DNA of 64,000 nt from Mactromeris polynyma (taxonomy: Eukaryota > Mollusca > Bivalvia > Venerida > Mactridae), in assembly GCA_032209605.1 (NCBI GenBank), contig JASFXZ010000014.1, forward strand, positions 8,576,912-8,640,911, read 5' to 3'. Under the pieces are notes generated by a model. The model made no database searches and was not told the DNA's origin. It saw nothing but the letters and a program-made list of their open reading frames with translations. Of the stretch, positions 1-11,975 are shown piece after piece; positions within the stretch are counted from its first letter, which is position 1; every line of letters begins with the position of its first letter. A program made the translations under genes and the position numbers.

Positions 1-214
1 AATATTCCTTGTAGAAGACGTCTTCCAACATATCCTATCAAAATATGTTTTCTATCACAATGTTCGGAAGAAGAAAATATTTTGAAAAGCTGATTAAATT
101 CTGTTTCCCTCCTTCCAAATGTTTGCAGGCTGAGGAGAAAAACTCTTTGATATCAATTATATGTCATGATTGGTTTGTACTTTAAGCAGACATAGGCTGC
201 ATTAAAAGGCATAA
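1..214. other. Unassigned left edge
   Basis: No coding exon, RNA gene or repeat was recognised. The trinucleotide array starts just to the right. Confidence 0.4.
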
Positions 215-1145
215 CATGTTTTGGTTATGATGATAATGGTGATGATGATGATGATGAAAGGGTTGGTGGTAATGGTGATGGTGTTGTTGATGATAATGGT
301 GATGATGATGAAAGTGTTGGTGGTAATGGTGATGGTGTTGTTGAAGATAATGGTACTGATAATGAAAGTGTTGGTGGTTATGGTGATGATCTGATGAAAG
401 TGCTGATGATAAAGGTGATGATGATGAAAGTTTTGATGATAATGGTGATGGTGATGAAAATGTTGGTTGTTATGGTAATAGTGTTGTAGTTGTTGATGAT
501 GATGATAATGTTGATGATGATGATAATGGTGATGATGATAAAAGTGTTGGTGGTAATGGTAATAGTTTTGTTGTTGATGATGATGATGATGATGATGATA
601 ATGGTGATGATGATGATAATGGTGATGATGATGATAATGGTGATGATGATGAACGTTTTGGTGTTAACGGTGATAGTACTGTTGATGATGATGATGATAC
701 TGCTACTACTAATAATAATAATAGCATTTATATGACGACAGAACAATGAAACAATAGCATTGGAATCCATGCTGATGTTGATGGTGGTGGATGTGAGGCA
801 GTGATGTTGATGATGGAGATGGATGTGATGGCAGTGATGATGATGACGATGATGATGATGATGGAAATGGATATGCTGGCAGTGATGATGATGACGATGA
901 TGATGATGGAAATGGAAATGGATGTGATGGCACTGATGATGATGACGATGATGATGATGGAAATGGAAATGGATGTGATGGCACTGATGATGATGACGAT
1001 GATGATGATGGAAATGGAAATGGTTGTGATGGCAGTGATGATGATGACGATGATGATGGAAATGGAAATGGATGTGATGGCAGTGATGATGATGACGATG
1101 ATTCTGATGAAAATGGAGGTGGTGATAGTGGTGGTGATGATTTAA
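215..1145. repeat. GAT-rich trinucleotide/minisatellite array
   Basis: The plus strand is an imperfect run of GAT/GGT/GAA triplets. From about 800 to 1110 it is organised in a 51-bp higher unit (17 triplets; starts near 921, 972 and 1023, then one 48-bp step) built of GATGTGATGG plus GATGAC and GGAAATGG blocks. The triplet period keeps several frames open on both strands (His-rich, Ser-rich, Met-rich); these are not coding evidence. The left part (240-700) is a less ordered ancestor of the same material. Confidence 0.9.
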
Positions 1146-3489
1146 ACGACACAATGACAGATGCTGTCAAAGCTAGTGTCTTACAACATCTTGTGAACTG
1201 CACATTTTGTTGTTGTTGTTCTTCTTGTTGTGATTTTAGTGGTTGGCGTATACTTTAGCACATTAATATGAAGATGCAATACTTCTTGGATGAGTAAAAT
1301 CAAAAGGACAATATGTGATATTATTAAGCGGATTATAGCACTGCAGTCTATGGTGCAGTCATAGACGCGATGGTTGGTTTACGAAAATAATTTGCTGTCA
1401 AAATTAACACTCGATATTTTTTAACACTGCCGTAAATTTGGAATGCAATGTCTGTTTCACTTATAATACGTTAAAATACGTGAAAACTACAAGTAGTCAA
1501 TTTTTATTTACGATTTTACGATACAACGTCGTAAATAATGCTCGTAAGATTTAAATTCCTGGCAAGTTTCAAAAAGTGAATGATCGCTATTAAGCATTGC
1601 GTTTATCGATTTTGAAATAACATTTAATTAGCTTTTGCATGAAAATTACACTTTCCAGTCTAGAGTAAAATACTGGTCGAACGTGCTAACCTACCAGTAC
1701 TACTTCACTTAGTTTCAAAAAAGCTACTGGGTAAATCTTCCGTTGAATTTGATTGCAATAAGCCATAACCTTCATAATGCAAATAAATTTAACCAACGTA
1801 AAAAGTGTATATAACCTGGTCACATCGTCGACCAAGACTTTAACAACATAATAAAAACTAGGACACTTTGTGTGCTCATTAAAGAAATTATTTGTAAATT
1901 CAAATAAATGCCAGACTTAAAACATCCGAAAATAACATATTTTCTTGAATGTATACATACTTTGAACAAAATTCGAATAAAAATACCTTGTCCCGGAATA
2001 TTTGTTTATTATGAATTCTACAATTGAATATCTGGTGCACGATGCATTCATTTTCTTATTGTAACTGCCTCTTTGTCATTGTATTAGTATTTTGTATATT
2101 ATGTACTCATGTTGTCATGTTTTACATGAACTGAGAAATGAAAATAAACTGTTAAACTGTCAAAAAATCGAATTCATTGTTTCAGTTCGCTATGTCGACG
2201 TGTAGTCAAGATATGATATGGCGAGTCGGCTCTTTAGACCAGTAGATATATTGTCTAAGCGTGTTCGTATAATCATTGTTTTAAATTAAAGAAAAACAGC
2301 GAGTATGGAAGGAAATGGGGAAGACAAAACAAGCTTACTTTTGTTGAAGAACAAGATTGTGTCTTGCGTTTTCTGATGGTCTGAGTTCCTCTGTGTTGCA
2401 GGTCGTGTCGTGATACTACAATCCATTGCTCTAAAAGGTCCATGTTATATACACAAGTCGTGTGTCCGAATCGGACCTCAGCTATATAGGTGTTTGTTTA
2501 AATCACACAAAAACACACTCACAAAATGTCGACAGCTTAATCTGTGTATATCCAATTTTACGTGGGATGTTAGGTTAAATCATCCATTGTAGACACTTAA
2601 CGTAATGGTTGCGTATGTAACCAAATGTTACAATCGTTTATTTTATTTCAGAATATCCAAATTATGTATGATATATTATTCACTCGATGGTTTTTTTTTC
2701 AGTGGGTGCATCTATAACCGACTGGATATTTTGTCCTCGCTATTTTACGGAATATAAACGAAATTAAATAACAAGTTTAATAAAAATACTTTTTTATATT
2801 TTTTATAAGAAAAATCAATACATTAAAGAATATGTGTTTATTTTTAATAAATATTATATGTTGTTTTTTTTATTAATGTATTTTCGCTATTCCATTTAAA
2901 AACAGAAACATATTAATAATTCACTATCAGATAAAAAAAATTCAAAACAAGTTCTTAAGACAATTAAAAAATACTAAAGACCGCTTTATTTCTTAAATTA
3001 AATTCCGACGTTTTAAAAATACAAGAAATCGAACAATTTTCAGCATAAAAGGGAATTAAACTCTTCTATAGATACGAGATAATTATTTTTCATTTTGTCA
3101 ATCCAAAAGAAACATTTTAGAAAACACAAATGAATAAAATACATCTCAGTATAACACTAATTTTGAACACACTTGATAAACCAGATGATATTTAACACTG
3201 ATCTGTATTATTTACAAGAGCGTCTAAGTGGCTCAGATTGAGGTTAGCCACCACTAAATTCCTGCTTTACAATTAGAGTTCCAAGCGACTTATGAACCAG
3301 TTTTATATTGACTAAAACTAGACCGTGGGAGGCAAGACGGATGTGTTTAGTATTCTCAATAATCACCCCGTAATATCCAAGAAACAAGTTATAATTAACA
3401 CATAAACGAAAACAAGACACGATGCCTGTGATATTATAGTCGTCTATAATTTATTTTCTTAATCTACGTAGGAAGCACAATATTGTATT
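1146..3489. other. AT-rich gene-free stretch
   Basis: No exon with a recognisable product was found on either strand. Around 2040-2165 there is a tail-like segment ending in AATAAACTGTTAAACTG followed by an A run. It resembles the 3' end of a non-LTR retrotransposon or a processed transcript, but no reverse-transcriptase frame accompanies it. Homopolymer-rich, very AT-rich DNA spans 2640-3000. Confidence 0.4.
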
Positions 3490-3555
3490 AATTTTCCGTG
3501 GATTACAGTCAAACTTATGCAAAGATGAATTTTCGGCCTCTGAATAGAAAATAAT

Positions 3556-3720
3556 ATGAGGGGTGTTCAGAAAGTACGCGGAAAAGTGTTGTCATATTTT
3601 TATAACAATCTCAAATGTGATGCAAATTTAAATTCATTGTGTATAAGTGTACAAAAAAGGATAGTCCTAGAAAGAGAAGTACGTCGAAGACAGTCTCCAT
3701 GGCAACGTCATTCAACGTAA
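3556..3720 (+). mobile_element. Possible mariner-type terminal fragment
   Basis: The segment begins with GAGGGGTGTTCAGAAAGTA, which resembles the terminal repeat of mariner-family transposons. No transposase frame and no matching right end were found nearby, so this would be a solo end or decayed element. Family assignment rests on the terminal motif alone. Confidence 0.35.
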
Positions 3721-3839
3721 CCCGGCCCAAATTTAAAGAAAACGCACGCATTTCATTGACAAAAATGGCGTCTTGTTTGTTAATTAAGCTAGATATTCAC
3801 ATCAAATTTACGGTGTAAAACGCACCAAAGCTCAACTTT

Positions 3840-4735
3840 ATGCGGATTACGGTCAAACTTTTGCGTCCGATGAATTTCTCAACATCCCAGCAGGAGCAAA
3901 TTATTGTATTAGCTTTTCGCGTATCATTGTCGAACTTTTGCGGTAGATGAACGTTCGACATCTATGTCGGAAGCATACGTAATTTATAAACGTCACCATG
4001 GATTACAGTCAAACTTTTTCGGAAGAGGAATGTTCGACACCTATGTAGGAAGTAATGTTGAATAGCATGGATTTCGGTCAAACTTTTTCGGAAGAAGAAT
4101 TTTCGACACCTATGTAGGAAGTAATGTTGAATAGCATGGATTACGGTCAAACTTCTTCGGAAGAAGAATTTTCGACACCTATGTAGGAAGTAATGTTGAA
4201 TAGCATGGATTACGGTCAAACTTTTTCGGAAGAAGAATTTTCGACACCTATGTAGGAAGTAATGTTGAATAGCATGGATTTCGGTCAAACTTTTTCGGAA
4301 GAAGAATTTTCGACACCTATGTAGGAAGTAATGTTGAATAGCATGGATTACGGTCAAACTTTTTCGGAAGAAGAATTTTCGACACCTATGTAGGAAGTAA
4401 TGTTGAATAGCATGGATTACGGTCAAACTTCTTCGGAAGAAGAATTTTCGACACCTATGTAGGAAGTAATGTTGAATAGCATGGATTACGGTCAAACTTT
4501 TTCGGAAGAAGAATTTTCGAAACCTATGTAGGAATTAATGTTGAATAGCATGGATTACGGTCAAACTTTTTCGGAAGAAGAATTTTCGAAACCTATGTAG
4601 GAAGTAATGTTTTATAGAACTTTAGATGGATTATGGTCAAACGTTTGCAGAATATGATTTTTTGACATCTACGCAGAAGCTATGTGTGATATTTAATTAT
4701 GCGTTGATTAAGGTCAAACTTTTGCGGAAAACAAT
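3840..4735. repeat. 69-bp minisatellite (23-codon unit)
   Basis: Units of 69 bp repeat almost exactly between about 3962 and 4610 (AGTAATGTTG starts at 4051, 4120 and 4189). Core motifs are AGCATGGATTACGGTCAAAC, TTTTCGGAAGAAGAATTTTC and CACCTATGTAGGAAG. Degenerate units flank the core (3840-3960, 4620-4735), and one more fragment lies at 3495-3540, left of the mariner-like piece. Because 69 is divisible by 3, the minus strand reads as a 177-residue periodic frame; I treat this as an array artefact. Confidence 0.93.
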
Positions 4736-4744
4736 TTCTCTTAC

Positions 4745-4970
4745 TCAAAAAGATATCTTTGCTGTCGTGGTGTTGTTGTTATATTAGTTGATGATGTTGT
4801 TGTTGTCGTAATCGGTGTAATTGTTGTTGTTGTTATAATTGTTGTTGTTGTTGTTGTTATTGTTGTTGTCGTCGTAATCGTTGTAATATTAGTGGTTGTT
4901 GTTGTTGCTGCTGTTGCCGTTGATTTAACAGTAGTGGTTGTTGTTTTGATTGTAACAGTATATGATACTA
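4745..4970. repeat. GTT-rich trinucleotide repeat
   Basis: Imperfect GTT/GTC/GTA triplets directly follow the decayed end of the 69-bp array. A short CAACAACAGCAA patch at 5022-5042 is a separate triplet run on the other strand sense. Confidence 0.85.
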
Positions 4971-4974
4971 TCAT

Positions 4975-6235
4975 AAATTCTCGTTTCAATGTTAATAACC
5001 ATTTCAACAATCTACTTGGCAAACAACAACAGCAACAACAGCAGAAAGAAAACAAACATAAACGACTTTACAAAGACTGCCTAAAGCGATGTGTGTTATC
5101 TTCTATGAAGTAGGAATACATTGTTCCTATTTACTCTCCTTGAAACCACAATTAACCGGAGAGGATTCAACCATTTCCGTCAATATGAACGCTTTAACAC
5201 ATGCATGCAATTATTCTAAATGAACTTCCTATTGGTAATTATCTCGTTGCACTATTTCCAGACTAACTCACTTTAAGTATAGCACTAAGCACTCCCTCTT
5301 TTTGCACCCCGAATCTCTTATTCTCTTCTTTGATTGCACACATTAATTAATTTCATTTTGAGAGAGATCTTATTAATCCGATTTTTATTCCACTTTTTCT
5401 AAAACATTCTCAAATATCCCAAACAGTACACTGGAGCCCTCCTAGTCAAACTGTTGAACACAAATAATTCTCAAACACACAGGAAACATCAGGGTCAAAA
5501 TATCCATTTTTCTTTTATTTTTATCACAACAATTCATTCATTGTCTTATAATTCATTTAGGTAATTTCAGTGGTTAAGGTAACAAGCCATCTTCAGATTT
5601 TTGTTAAACCCCAAAAAAATGTTTTTATATGAGTAACTTAGTTAGTCGGTCAATAACTAGCCATAGCTATATTAAACTTTGTAATATTACCCACTTGTAT
5701 CAGGTCCACACCCTAAATTATTTCCAGCGCTGAAAATGTTAACTTTTTTCTCTAGTCCTAACATCACGTCTCAGAGTATACTTGATTACAACCAACATTC
5801 TCAGCAGCATTTTTTTTTTATTGTACAGCTATCTGTGATCGTTATAAATAAATTATTGTAAGATGTCGATTTTTATCTGCATTCAAAACGATCCGTTTCT
5901 TTTGATGCTTATATTGCTTGGTAGTTTTCATCCTGAATCATAAAAACAACTTCTCGTCTGGGATACTTCCTTGTGTGAAATTGTTAGTAACTTACTCCGA
6001 ACAGATTTACGAAAAACTCGCGTTACACACAAAAAGGTGTTGCATTTATTGTTTACAGAGGAAAGGTATTCGTAAAAAAGGCTTTTGTAATAGCCTTACA
6101 CCCTTTGATAGCAAATAAATCTATAGATAGCAACGCTTCTAGCTGCGGCAAATTCAAAATTTCCAAGAGAGTTTATGTGATATACACTCGTTCTGTATTA
6201 TCATTTAACTTTGGTGACTAGTTTTGGACATCAAA
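4975..6235. other. Gene-free stretch
   Basis: I see no exon, tRNA or clear repeat boundary here. The open frame at 5918-6118 (66 codons) has no recognisable domain and is within chance expectation. Confidence 0.4.
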
Positions 6236-6345
6236 ATATACACGGACGGACGCACGCACGCACACACATACACACGTACACGGACGCACATACATGGACG
6301 CACGCACATACAGACACGCACATACACATACGCTCCGACGAACCG
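6236..6345. repeat. ACGC/ACAC microsatellite
   Basis: Interrupted alternation of ACGGACGCACGC and CACACATACAC motifs over about 110 bp. Confidence 0.8.
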
Positions 6346-6689
6346 ACGACTATTTGCAAAATACGTAACATTTCAACATGGCGAACTTGAACCACATATA
6401 CAGTGAATCAAACGCAATTTAAATGAATTATAAATAATTAAATCCAGTTAAATAATTAGTACTCTGTGTGTATATTCACAAAAGTGCCGATGTCGTGTTT
6501 GCATAAAAATGATATGATATCAAAACAAACACAATTGTTTAGCTTATTATCGTCTTCATTTTCAACTTGAAAAATACTGTAAAAGCTACTCCCATTTTTA
6601 TTGGGATTTTATTGCGGGTTTTAAAAGAGTTCGCCTTTAAAGCTGTCAGTCTGTATCATCTACTTTAACTCTCTTGTACACTCAAAGCG

Positions 6690-8470
6690 GTACAGCGATC
6701 TTCTCTCGATATCCACCCTCTCTCGATCTCCACCCTCTGTCAATCTCCACCCTCACTCAACCTCCGCCCTCTCTCGATCTCCACCCTCTCTCCATATCCA
6801 CCCTCTCTCGATCTACACCCTCTCTCAATCTCCATCCTCTCTCAATCTCCACCCTCACTCAATCTCCACCCTCTCTCAATCTCCACCCTATCTCAATCTC
6901 CACCCTCTCTCAATCTCCACCCTCTCTAAATCTCCATCCTCTCTCGATCTCCACCCTCTCTCAATCTCCACCCTCTCTCAATCTCCACCCTCTCTCAATC
7001 TCCGCCCTCTCTCGATCTCCATCCTTTCTAAATCTCCATCCTCTCTCGATATCCACCCTCTCTCGATCTCCACCCTCTCTCGATCTCAATCCTCTCTCGA
7101 TCTCCACCCTCTCTCGATCTACACCCTCTCTCAATCTCCGCCCTCTCTCGATCTCCACCCTCTCTCAATCTCCGCCCTCTCTCGATCTCCATCCTTTCTA
7201 AATCTCCATCCTCTCTCGATATCCACCCTCTCTCGATCTCCACCCTCTCTCAATCTCCGCCCTCTCTCGATCTCCACCCTCTCTCAATCTCCACCCTCTC
7301 TCAATCTCCACCCTCTCTCGATCTCCATCCTTTCTAAATCTCCATCCTCTCTCGATATCCACCCTCTCTCGATCTCCACCCTCTCTCGATCTCAATCCTC
7401 TCTCGATCTCCACCCTCTCTCGATCTCCACCCTCTCTCGATCTCAATCCTCTCTCGATCTCCACCCTCTCTCGATCTCCGCCCTCGCTCGATCTCCATCC
7501 TTTCTAAATCTCCATCCTCTCTCAATCTCAATCCTCTCTCAATCTCCACCCTCTATCGATCTCCACCCTCTCTCAATCTCCATCCTCTCTCGATCTCCAC
7601 CCTCTCTCGATCTCCACCCTCTCTCGATATCCACCCTCTCTCGATCTCCACCCTCTCTCGATCTCCATCCTCTCTCAATCTCCATCTTCTCTCGATCTCC
7701 ATCCTCTCTCAATCTCAATCCTCTCTCAATCTCCGCCCTCTCTCAATCTCCATCCTCTCTCATCTCCACCCTCTCTCAATCTCCACCATCTCTCCCTCTC
7801 CACCCTCTCTCCATCTCCACCCTCTCTCGATCTCCTCCTTCTCTCAAATTTCAACCTCTCTCAATCTCCACCCTCTCTCGATCTCCAACCTCTCTCGATC
7901 TCCTACCTCTCTCGATCTCAACCTTCTCTCAATCTCAACCTTCTCTCGATCTCCACCCTCTCTCGATCTCCACATTCTCTCACTCTCCACCTCTCTCCCT
8001 CTCCACCCTCTCTCCATCTCCAACTTCTCTCAATCTCAACCTCTCTCGATCTCAACCATATCTCGATCTCCAACCTCTCTCGATCTCCTACCTCTCTCGA
8101 TATCCACCCTTTCTTAATCTACACCCTCTCTCGATCTCAACCATACCTCGATCTCCAACCTCTCTCGGTCTCCACCCTCTCTCAATATCCACCCTCTCTC
8201 GATCTCCACCCTCTCTCAATCGACGCCCTCTCGTGATCGACACCCTCTACCAAGCGATGTCCTATTGCGATATATACCCTCTCTTAATCGAAACCCTCTC
8301 TTAATCGAAACCCTCTCTCATTCTCCACCCTCTCTCAATCGGCGCCCTATCACCCTCTATCAAGCGATATCCAACCTCTCTTAATCGAAACCCTCTCACA
8401 ATCGAAACATTATCTAAATCACCACTCTCTTTAAACACCCTCTCTATCCAAACCCTCTCTAAACTGATTG
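6690..8470. repeat. 17-bp polypyrimidine minisatellite
   Basis: About 100 units of a 17-bp repeat (CTCTCTCGATCTCCACC and variants with CAATCT, ATCCTC or GCCCTC) cover 1.8 kb. The plus strand is mostly pyrimidine (14 of 17 bases in the common unit). Units are near-uniform from 6700 to 7770 and increasingly diverged toward 8470, consistent with older copies at the right edge. Open frames on both strands (for example a 175-codon plus-strand frame) follow from the lack of stop triplets in the unit. Confidence 0.95.
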
Positions 8471-9029
8471 ATAAATCAACATGCTCGCGTAAAATATCAC
8501 AGAATGTCACGTGACTTTATATGTTAATAATCTACTCGAATTTAATATAGTGTCAAAGTCCTTAGGTGACACAGAAAAAATATATTGAAGCATTTTAACG
8601 TAATGGGTAAATTATGTCAATATATTAGCATTTCTAGTTACTAGAGCACTTCAATTATTACCGGTTAATAGGGAGGAAGGTGTCATGTTGCGGTTAACCG
8701 CGGAATCATTCCGGAGGTACTCAATATGTTGTTTAGAGTTTTCTTCGTATTCTGTCAAGAAGTACTTACAAATGCCTTCCTTAATGAATTAAAACTCCAC
8801 ATTTACAAGTCAGAAAGTAGATTATGTTCCATCTGATCGGCAATTTGATGACATAAATTACCCTGAGTTTATATAATAAACGATCAAAACGTTGAACATG
8901 ATTCGATCGACGGCAAATTACTTGAAGAATCACAGAGAACTGATGATCATCTGAGGTCGAATGCAGACATCGGGGCCATTGCTTAAATGACTGTCAATGT
9001 CACCCTGCTATGGTTAAAGGTGTTAGCGA
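8471..9029. other. Gene-free stretch
   Basis: No coding signal, RNA gene or repeat was recognised on either strand. Confidence 0.35.
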
Positions 9030-9190
9030 TGGAAAACCCCGTTTGGTGCCTCCTTGGTGAACGAAAACCCCGTTTGGTGCCTCTTTGGTGAAAAAATGAT
9101 TGGTCAGATTTTAAAAAGCCCGCTATGAGGACAATATTTGATTGGTCAAAAATGTAGGTCAAATCAATGTTGTACAGCCTCGCCGAAAAG
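9030..9190 (+). mobile_element. Partial copy of an interspersed repeat (CCCCGTTTGGTGCC family)
   Basis: Two adjacent CCCCGTTTGGTGCCTC modules are followed by GATTGGTCAGATTTTAAAAAG and GATTGGTCAAAAATGTAGGTC. The same string of modules occurs at 51995-52150 in the same orientation and, partly, at 42040-42145 in the opposite one. No protein frame is present, so this is a non-autonomous repeat. Confidence 0.75.
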
Positions 9191-9790
9191 GTCATCCTCA
9201 TTTGAATATTATTACAGTTCAATAGTCATACCCAAAAAATGCATGTTTACGGGTTTCGGTGCATAGATTAGAAGCAGTCTGGAAGATGGCAATAAACAGT
9301 TAAACTACGTACTCATTACCATAAATGTAACTCTTGTAATACACAGGAAGATGAAGTTCATTTTGTTTTAGAATCTCCCATGTAGCGCGACGTAGGGAAA
9401 CTATCACGGGAAAGAGGCAAGCGCAATAAAATTGATCAAACCTTTAAACAGCGGAAACAACTGTACAATTAAAAAATGATCATTGTTTGTTTATAAAAGT
9501 TTGAATTGAGGTTACAACTAGATCTACATTTCTTATACTCATCTCGACTGTCCTCATTATCAACTATCTACTGTTATCTATTTACGTAGTTATTTTATTA
9601 TATATACGTAAAGCAGTGTGGGTGATTTTGTTTGTATATATAAATTACTACGGTTTTACTTCGATAAAAATGTGTTGTTAAACCACAATTGACATGATGC
9701 TTTATTAACGGTATAGTTTTGAATTGTGTAGAACAGTGGACTTATTGCCTTTTCCTAATAAACTTATATATTATTCCATAATAATTAGGC
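9191..9790. other. Gene-free stretch
   Basis: AT-rich, with no recognised exon, RNA gene or repeat. Confidence 0.35.
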
Positions 9791-9794
9791 AGTA

Positions 9795-9880
9795 AAGCCT
9801 TAATAATACGACCACCCTTGGGACTCTTGAAAACTGGTCTTAATATTGAGGTGGTCTTAATATTGAGGTTGAATAAAGAG
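9795..9880 (+). mobile_element. Fragment of a GACCACC / ATTGAGGT mini-transposon
   Basis: ACGACCACCCTTGGGACTCTTGAAAACTGGTCTTAATATTGAGG corresponds to the inner and right part of the element at 45714-45898 (there in the opposite sense). The segment GGTCTTAATATTGAGG is itself repeated twice. The 36-bp array starts immediately after it. Confidence 0.7.
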
Positions 9881-9884
9881 GGAA

Positions 9885-10562
9885 ACTGTAGAAGGGGCCA
9901 GCACCTTGTTACAATAATATACTGTAGAAGGGGCCAGCACCTTGTTACAATAATGTACTGTAGAAGGGGCCAGCACATTGTTACAATAATGTACTGTAGA
10001 AGGTGCGAGCACCTTGTTACAATAATATACTGTAGACAGGGCGAGCACCTTGTAACAATGATATACTGTAGAAGGTGCGAGCACCTTGTTACAATAATGT
10101 ACTGTAAAAGGGACAAGACCTTGTTACAATAATGTACTGTAGAAGGGGCAAGCACCTTGTTACAATAATATACCGTAGAAGGAGCCAGCACCTTGTTACA
10201 ATAATATACTGTAGAAGGTGCGAGCACCTTGTTACAATAATGTACTGTAAAAGGGACAAGACCTTGTTACAATAATGTACTGTAGAAGGGGCAAGCACCT
10301 TGTTACAATAATATACTGTAGAAGGAGCCAGCACCTTGTTACAATAATATACTGTAGAAGGTGCGAGCACCTTGTTACAATAATATACTGTAGAATGTGC
10401 CAGCACCTTGTTACAATAATATACTGTAGAAGGGGCCAGCACCTTGTTACAGTAATATACTGTAGAAGGGGCCAGCACCTTGTTACAGTAATATACTGTA
10501 GAAGGGGCCAGCACCTTGTTACAATAATATACCGTAGAAGGGGCCAGCACCTTGTTACAATT
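9885..10562. repeat. 36-bp minisatellite
   Basis: About 19 units of 36 bp, with cores CTGTAGAAGGGGCCAGCACC and TTGTTACAATAATATA (starts at 9921 and 9957). Variants replace GGGGCCAGC with GTGCGAGC, GGAGCCAGC or GGGACAAG; some variants recur in the same order (for example 10057-10160 and 10203-10310), which suggests multi-unit duplication inside the array. Periodic frames on both strands are artefacts of the unit length. Confidence 0.95.
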
Positions 10563-10903
10563 TCCTAAGATAACAAAACTGCTCATTTTTCTGTACCATT
10601 TTTTTAGTTCAAGAGAGTGGGCGAACGCTTAATTGTGTCTGTACTGACTAATATCGATAATAACAAACAAACATACGGCGATTTTTATTTGCAGATTTTC
10701 CATGAAAACACGAAGTTGGATACCACGTGTTCTTTTCGTGAGGAATAAATTACATCACACTGCGTTTCGGTTAGCACCGATATCTGTCTCAGTTAACGTT
10801 CATCAATACTTCACAATCATTTAATGTTTTGCATCGACTGCAAGCACTTAATAACCTCAGCCGATTGTCGACAAATCTTGGTTTCATGGACATTTATAGA
10901 ACT
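10563..10903. other. Gene-free stretch
   Basis: Nothing recognised on either strand. Confidence 0.35.
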
Positions 10904-11222
10904 GGGATGTAAATATTCGGTTATTTTGCTAACCGGTTAATCGTTTAATCTTCCGACTTTGGATTCGGTTTTATATCTGTTAAGAACTGAACATAATTCA
11001 TCAAAGAAATATCAATCATTTCAATTATTTTTAAGTAAACATCCATTTTGTTTCAAACATTATAATATGATATCATTATGATAAATTGAAGTTGCACTCT
11101 ATTCAAATACAGCAGTGTTAAAACTTTTCAAAATGAAAAAAAAATGTTTTCATAGAAAATAAACGATTAACAAATTAGTGATTTTACTAACCGATAACCG
11201 GTTAATCGTTTACATCCCTAGT
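10904..11222. mobile_element. hAT-like fold-back mini-transposon
   Basis: The left end reads CTGGGATGTAAA... with CTAACCGGTTAATCG inside. The right end is its reverse complement, ...CTAACCGATAACCGGTTAATCGTTTACATCCCTAG. The GGGATGT ends resemble hAT-type miniature elements. The interior is AT-rich and non-coding, and I could not define an 8-bp target duplication. Confidence 0.6.
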
Positions 11223-11734
11223 CTTTTACTATCTACAATACAACTCCGCTATGTATGCCGGAAGTTGAGCACCGGCAGTTGATCTCTAGGAATGTTTACA
11301 GTCAGCCAATCAGCGCAAGGTTTTGTTACTTTGAAAAACATGATAGCATCACAATAGTGTCTTTTTTTCTATATTTCAGAAATATGCGAAACTTGTCGAC
11401 CAGCATAATCATAAGCATCAGAAGTACAAAAACCAGTGAATCACACAATGATGAAAGTCATTCAAGAGGAAGTCATACATAGATAAAGTAACAATGAAAC
11501 TTTCTCAAGAAATTTGGACTCATTAAGTTTTTTTTCTGAGGAGAAAACTGTAAACGTCATCATCAGAATCAGTGACATCACTTCTGTCTGTTCATATTTC
11601 CAGCATAATGTATCACGTTGTGATTTATATCAACTTGTTGTCCATTATTCGTCAAAGTGACTTACCATAAATATTTTTCCAAAGTGGTCGACGTCTTTTG
11701 TCAATGCTAACGTTTCGTCGAGTGCCCCGACCCG
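11223..11734. other. Gene-free stretch
   Basis: A 75-codon open frame at 11255-11482 has no recognisable domain. Nothing else is supported. Confidence 0.35.
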
Positions 11735-11975
11735 CGTGTACCCTCTAAACCGTTTCGTCAAGTGCCCCCCTCCCCGCGTGTACACTCTGGACCGTTTCGT
11801 CAAGTGCCCCCCTCCCCGCGTGTACACTCTGGACCGTTTCGTCAAGTGCCCCCCTCCCCGCGTGTACACTCTGGACCGTTTCGTCAAGTGCCCCCCTCCC
11901 CGCGTGTACCCTCTGGACCGTTTCGTCAAGTGCCCCCCTCCCCGCGTGTACCTTCTGGACCGTTTCGCCTATTGG
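11735..11975. repeat. 42-bp GC-rich minisatellite
   Basis: Five to six units of 42 bp (GACCGTTTCGTCAAGTG, CCCCCCTCCCCGCGTGTAC; spacing 42 between 11761 and 11803). It is much more GC-rich than its surroundings. Forward and reverse frames of 79-117 codons come from the array. Confidence 0.93.

Noticed and set aside
378..1203. His-rich and Ser-rich minus-strand frames
   Set aside because: Products of the GAT triplet array; no unique sequence with coding character.
9742..10586. Possible CRISPR-like array (36-bp regular spacing)
   Set aside because: Units are contiguous with no unique spacers, and the genome is eukaryotic; it is a minisatellite. The same reasoning applies to the 41-, 42- and 32-bp arrays.
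10554..10700. A gene in the right flank of the 36-bp array
   Set aside because: No splice-bounded frame or domain could be found; only short chance frames.
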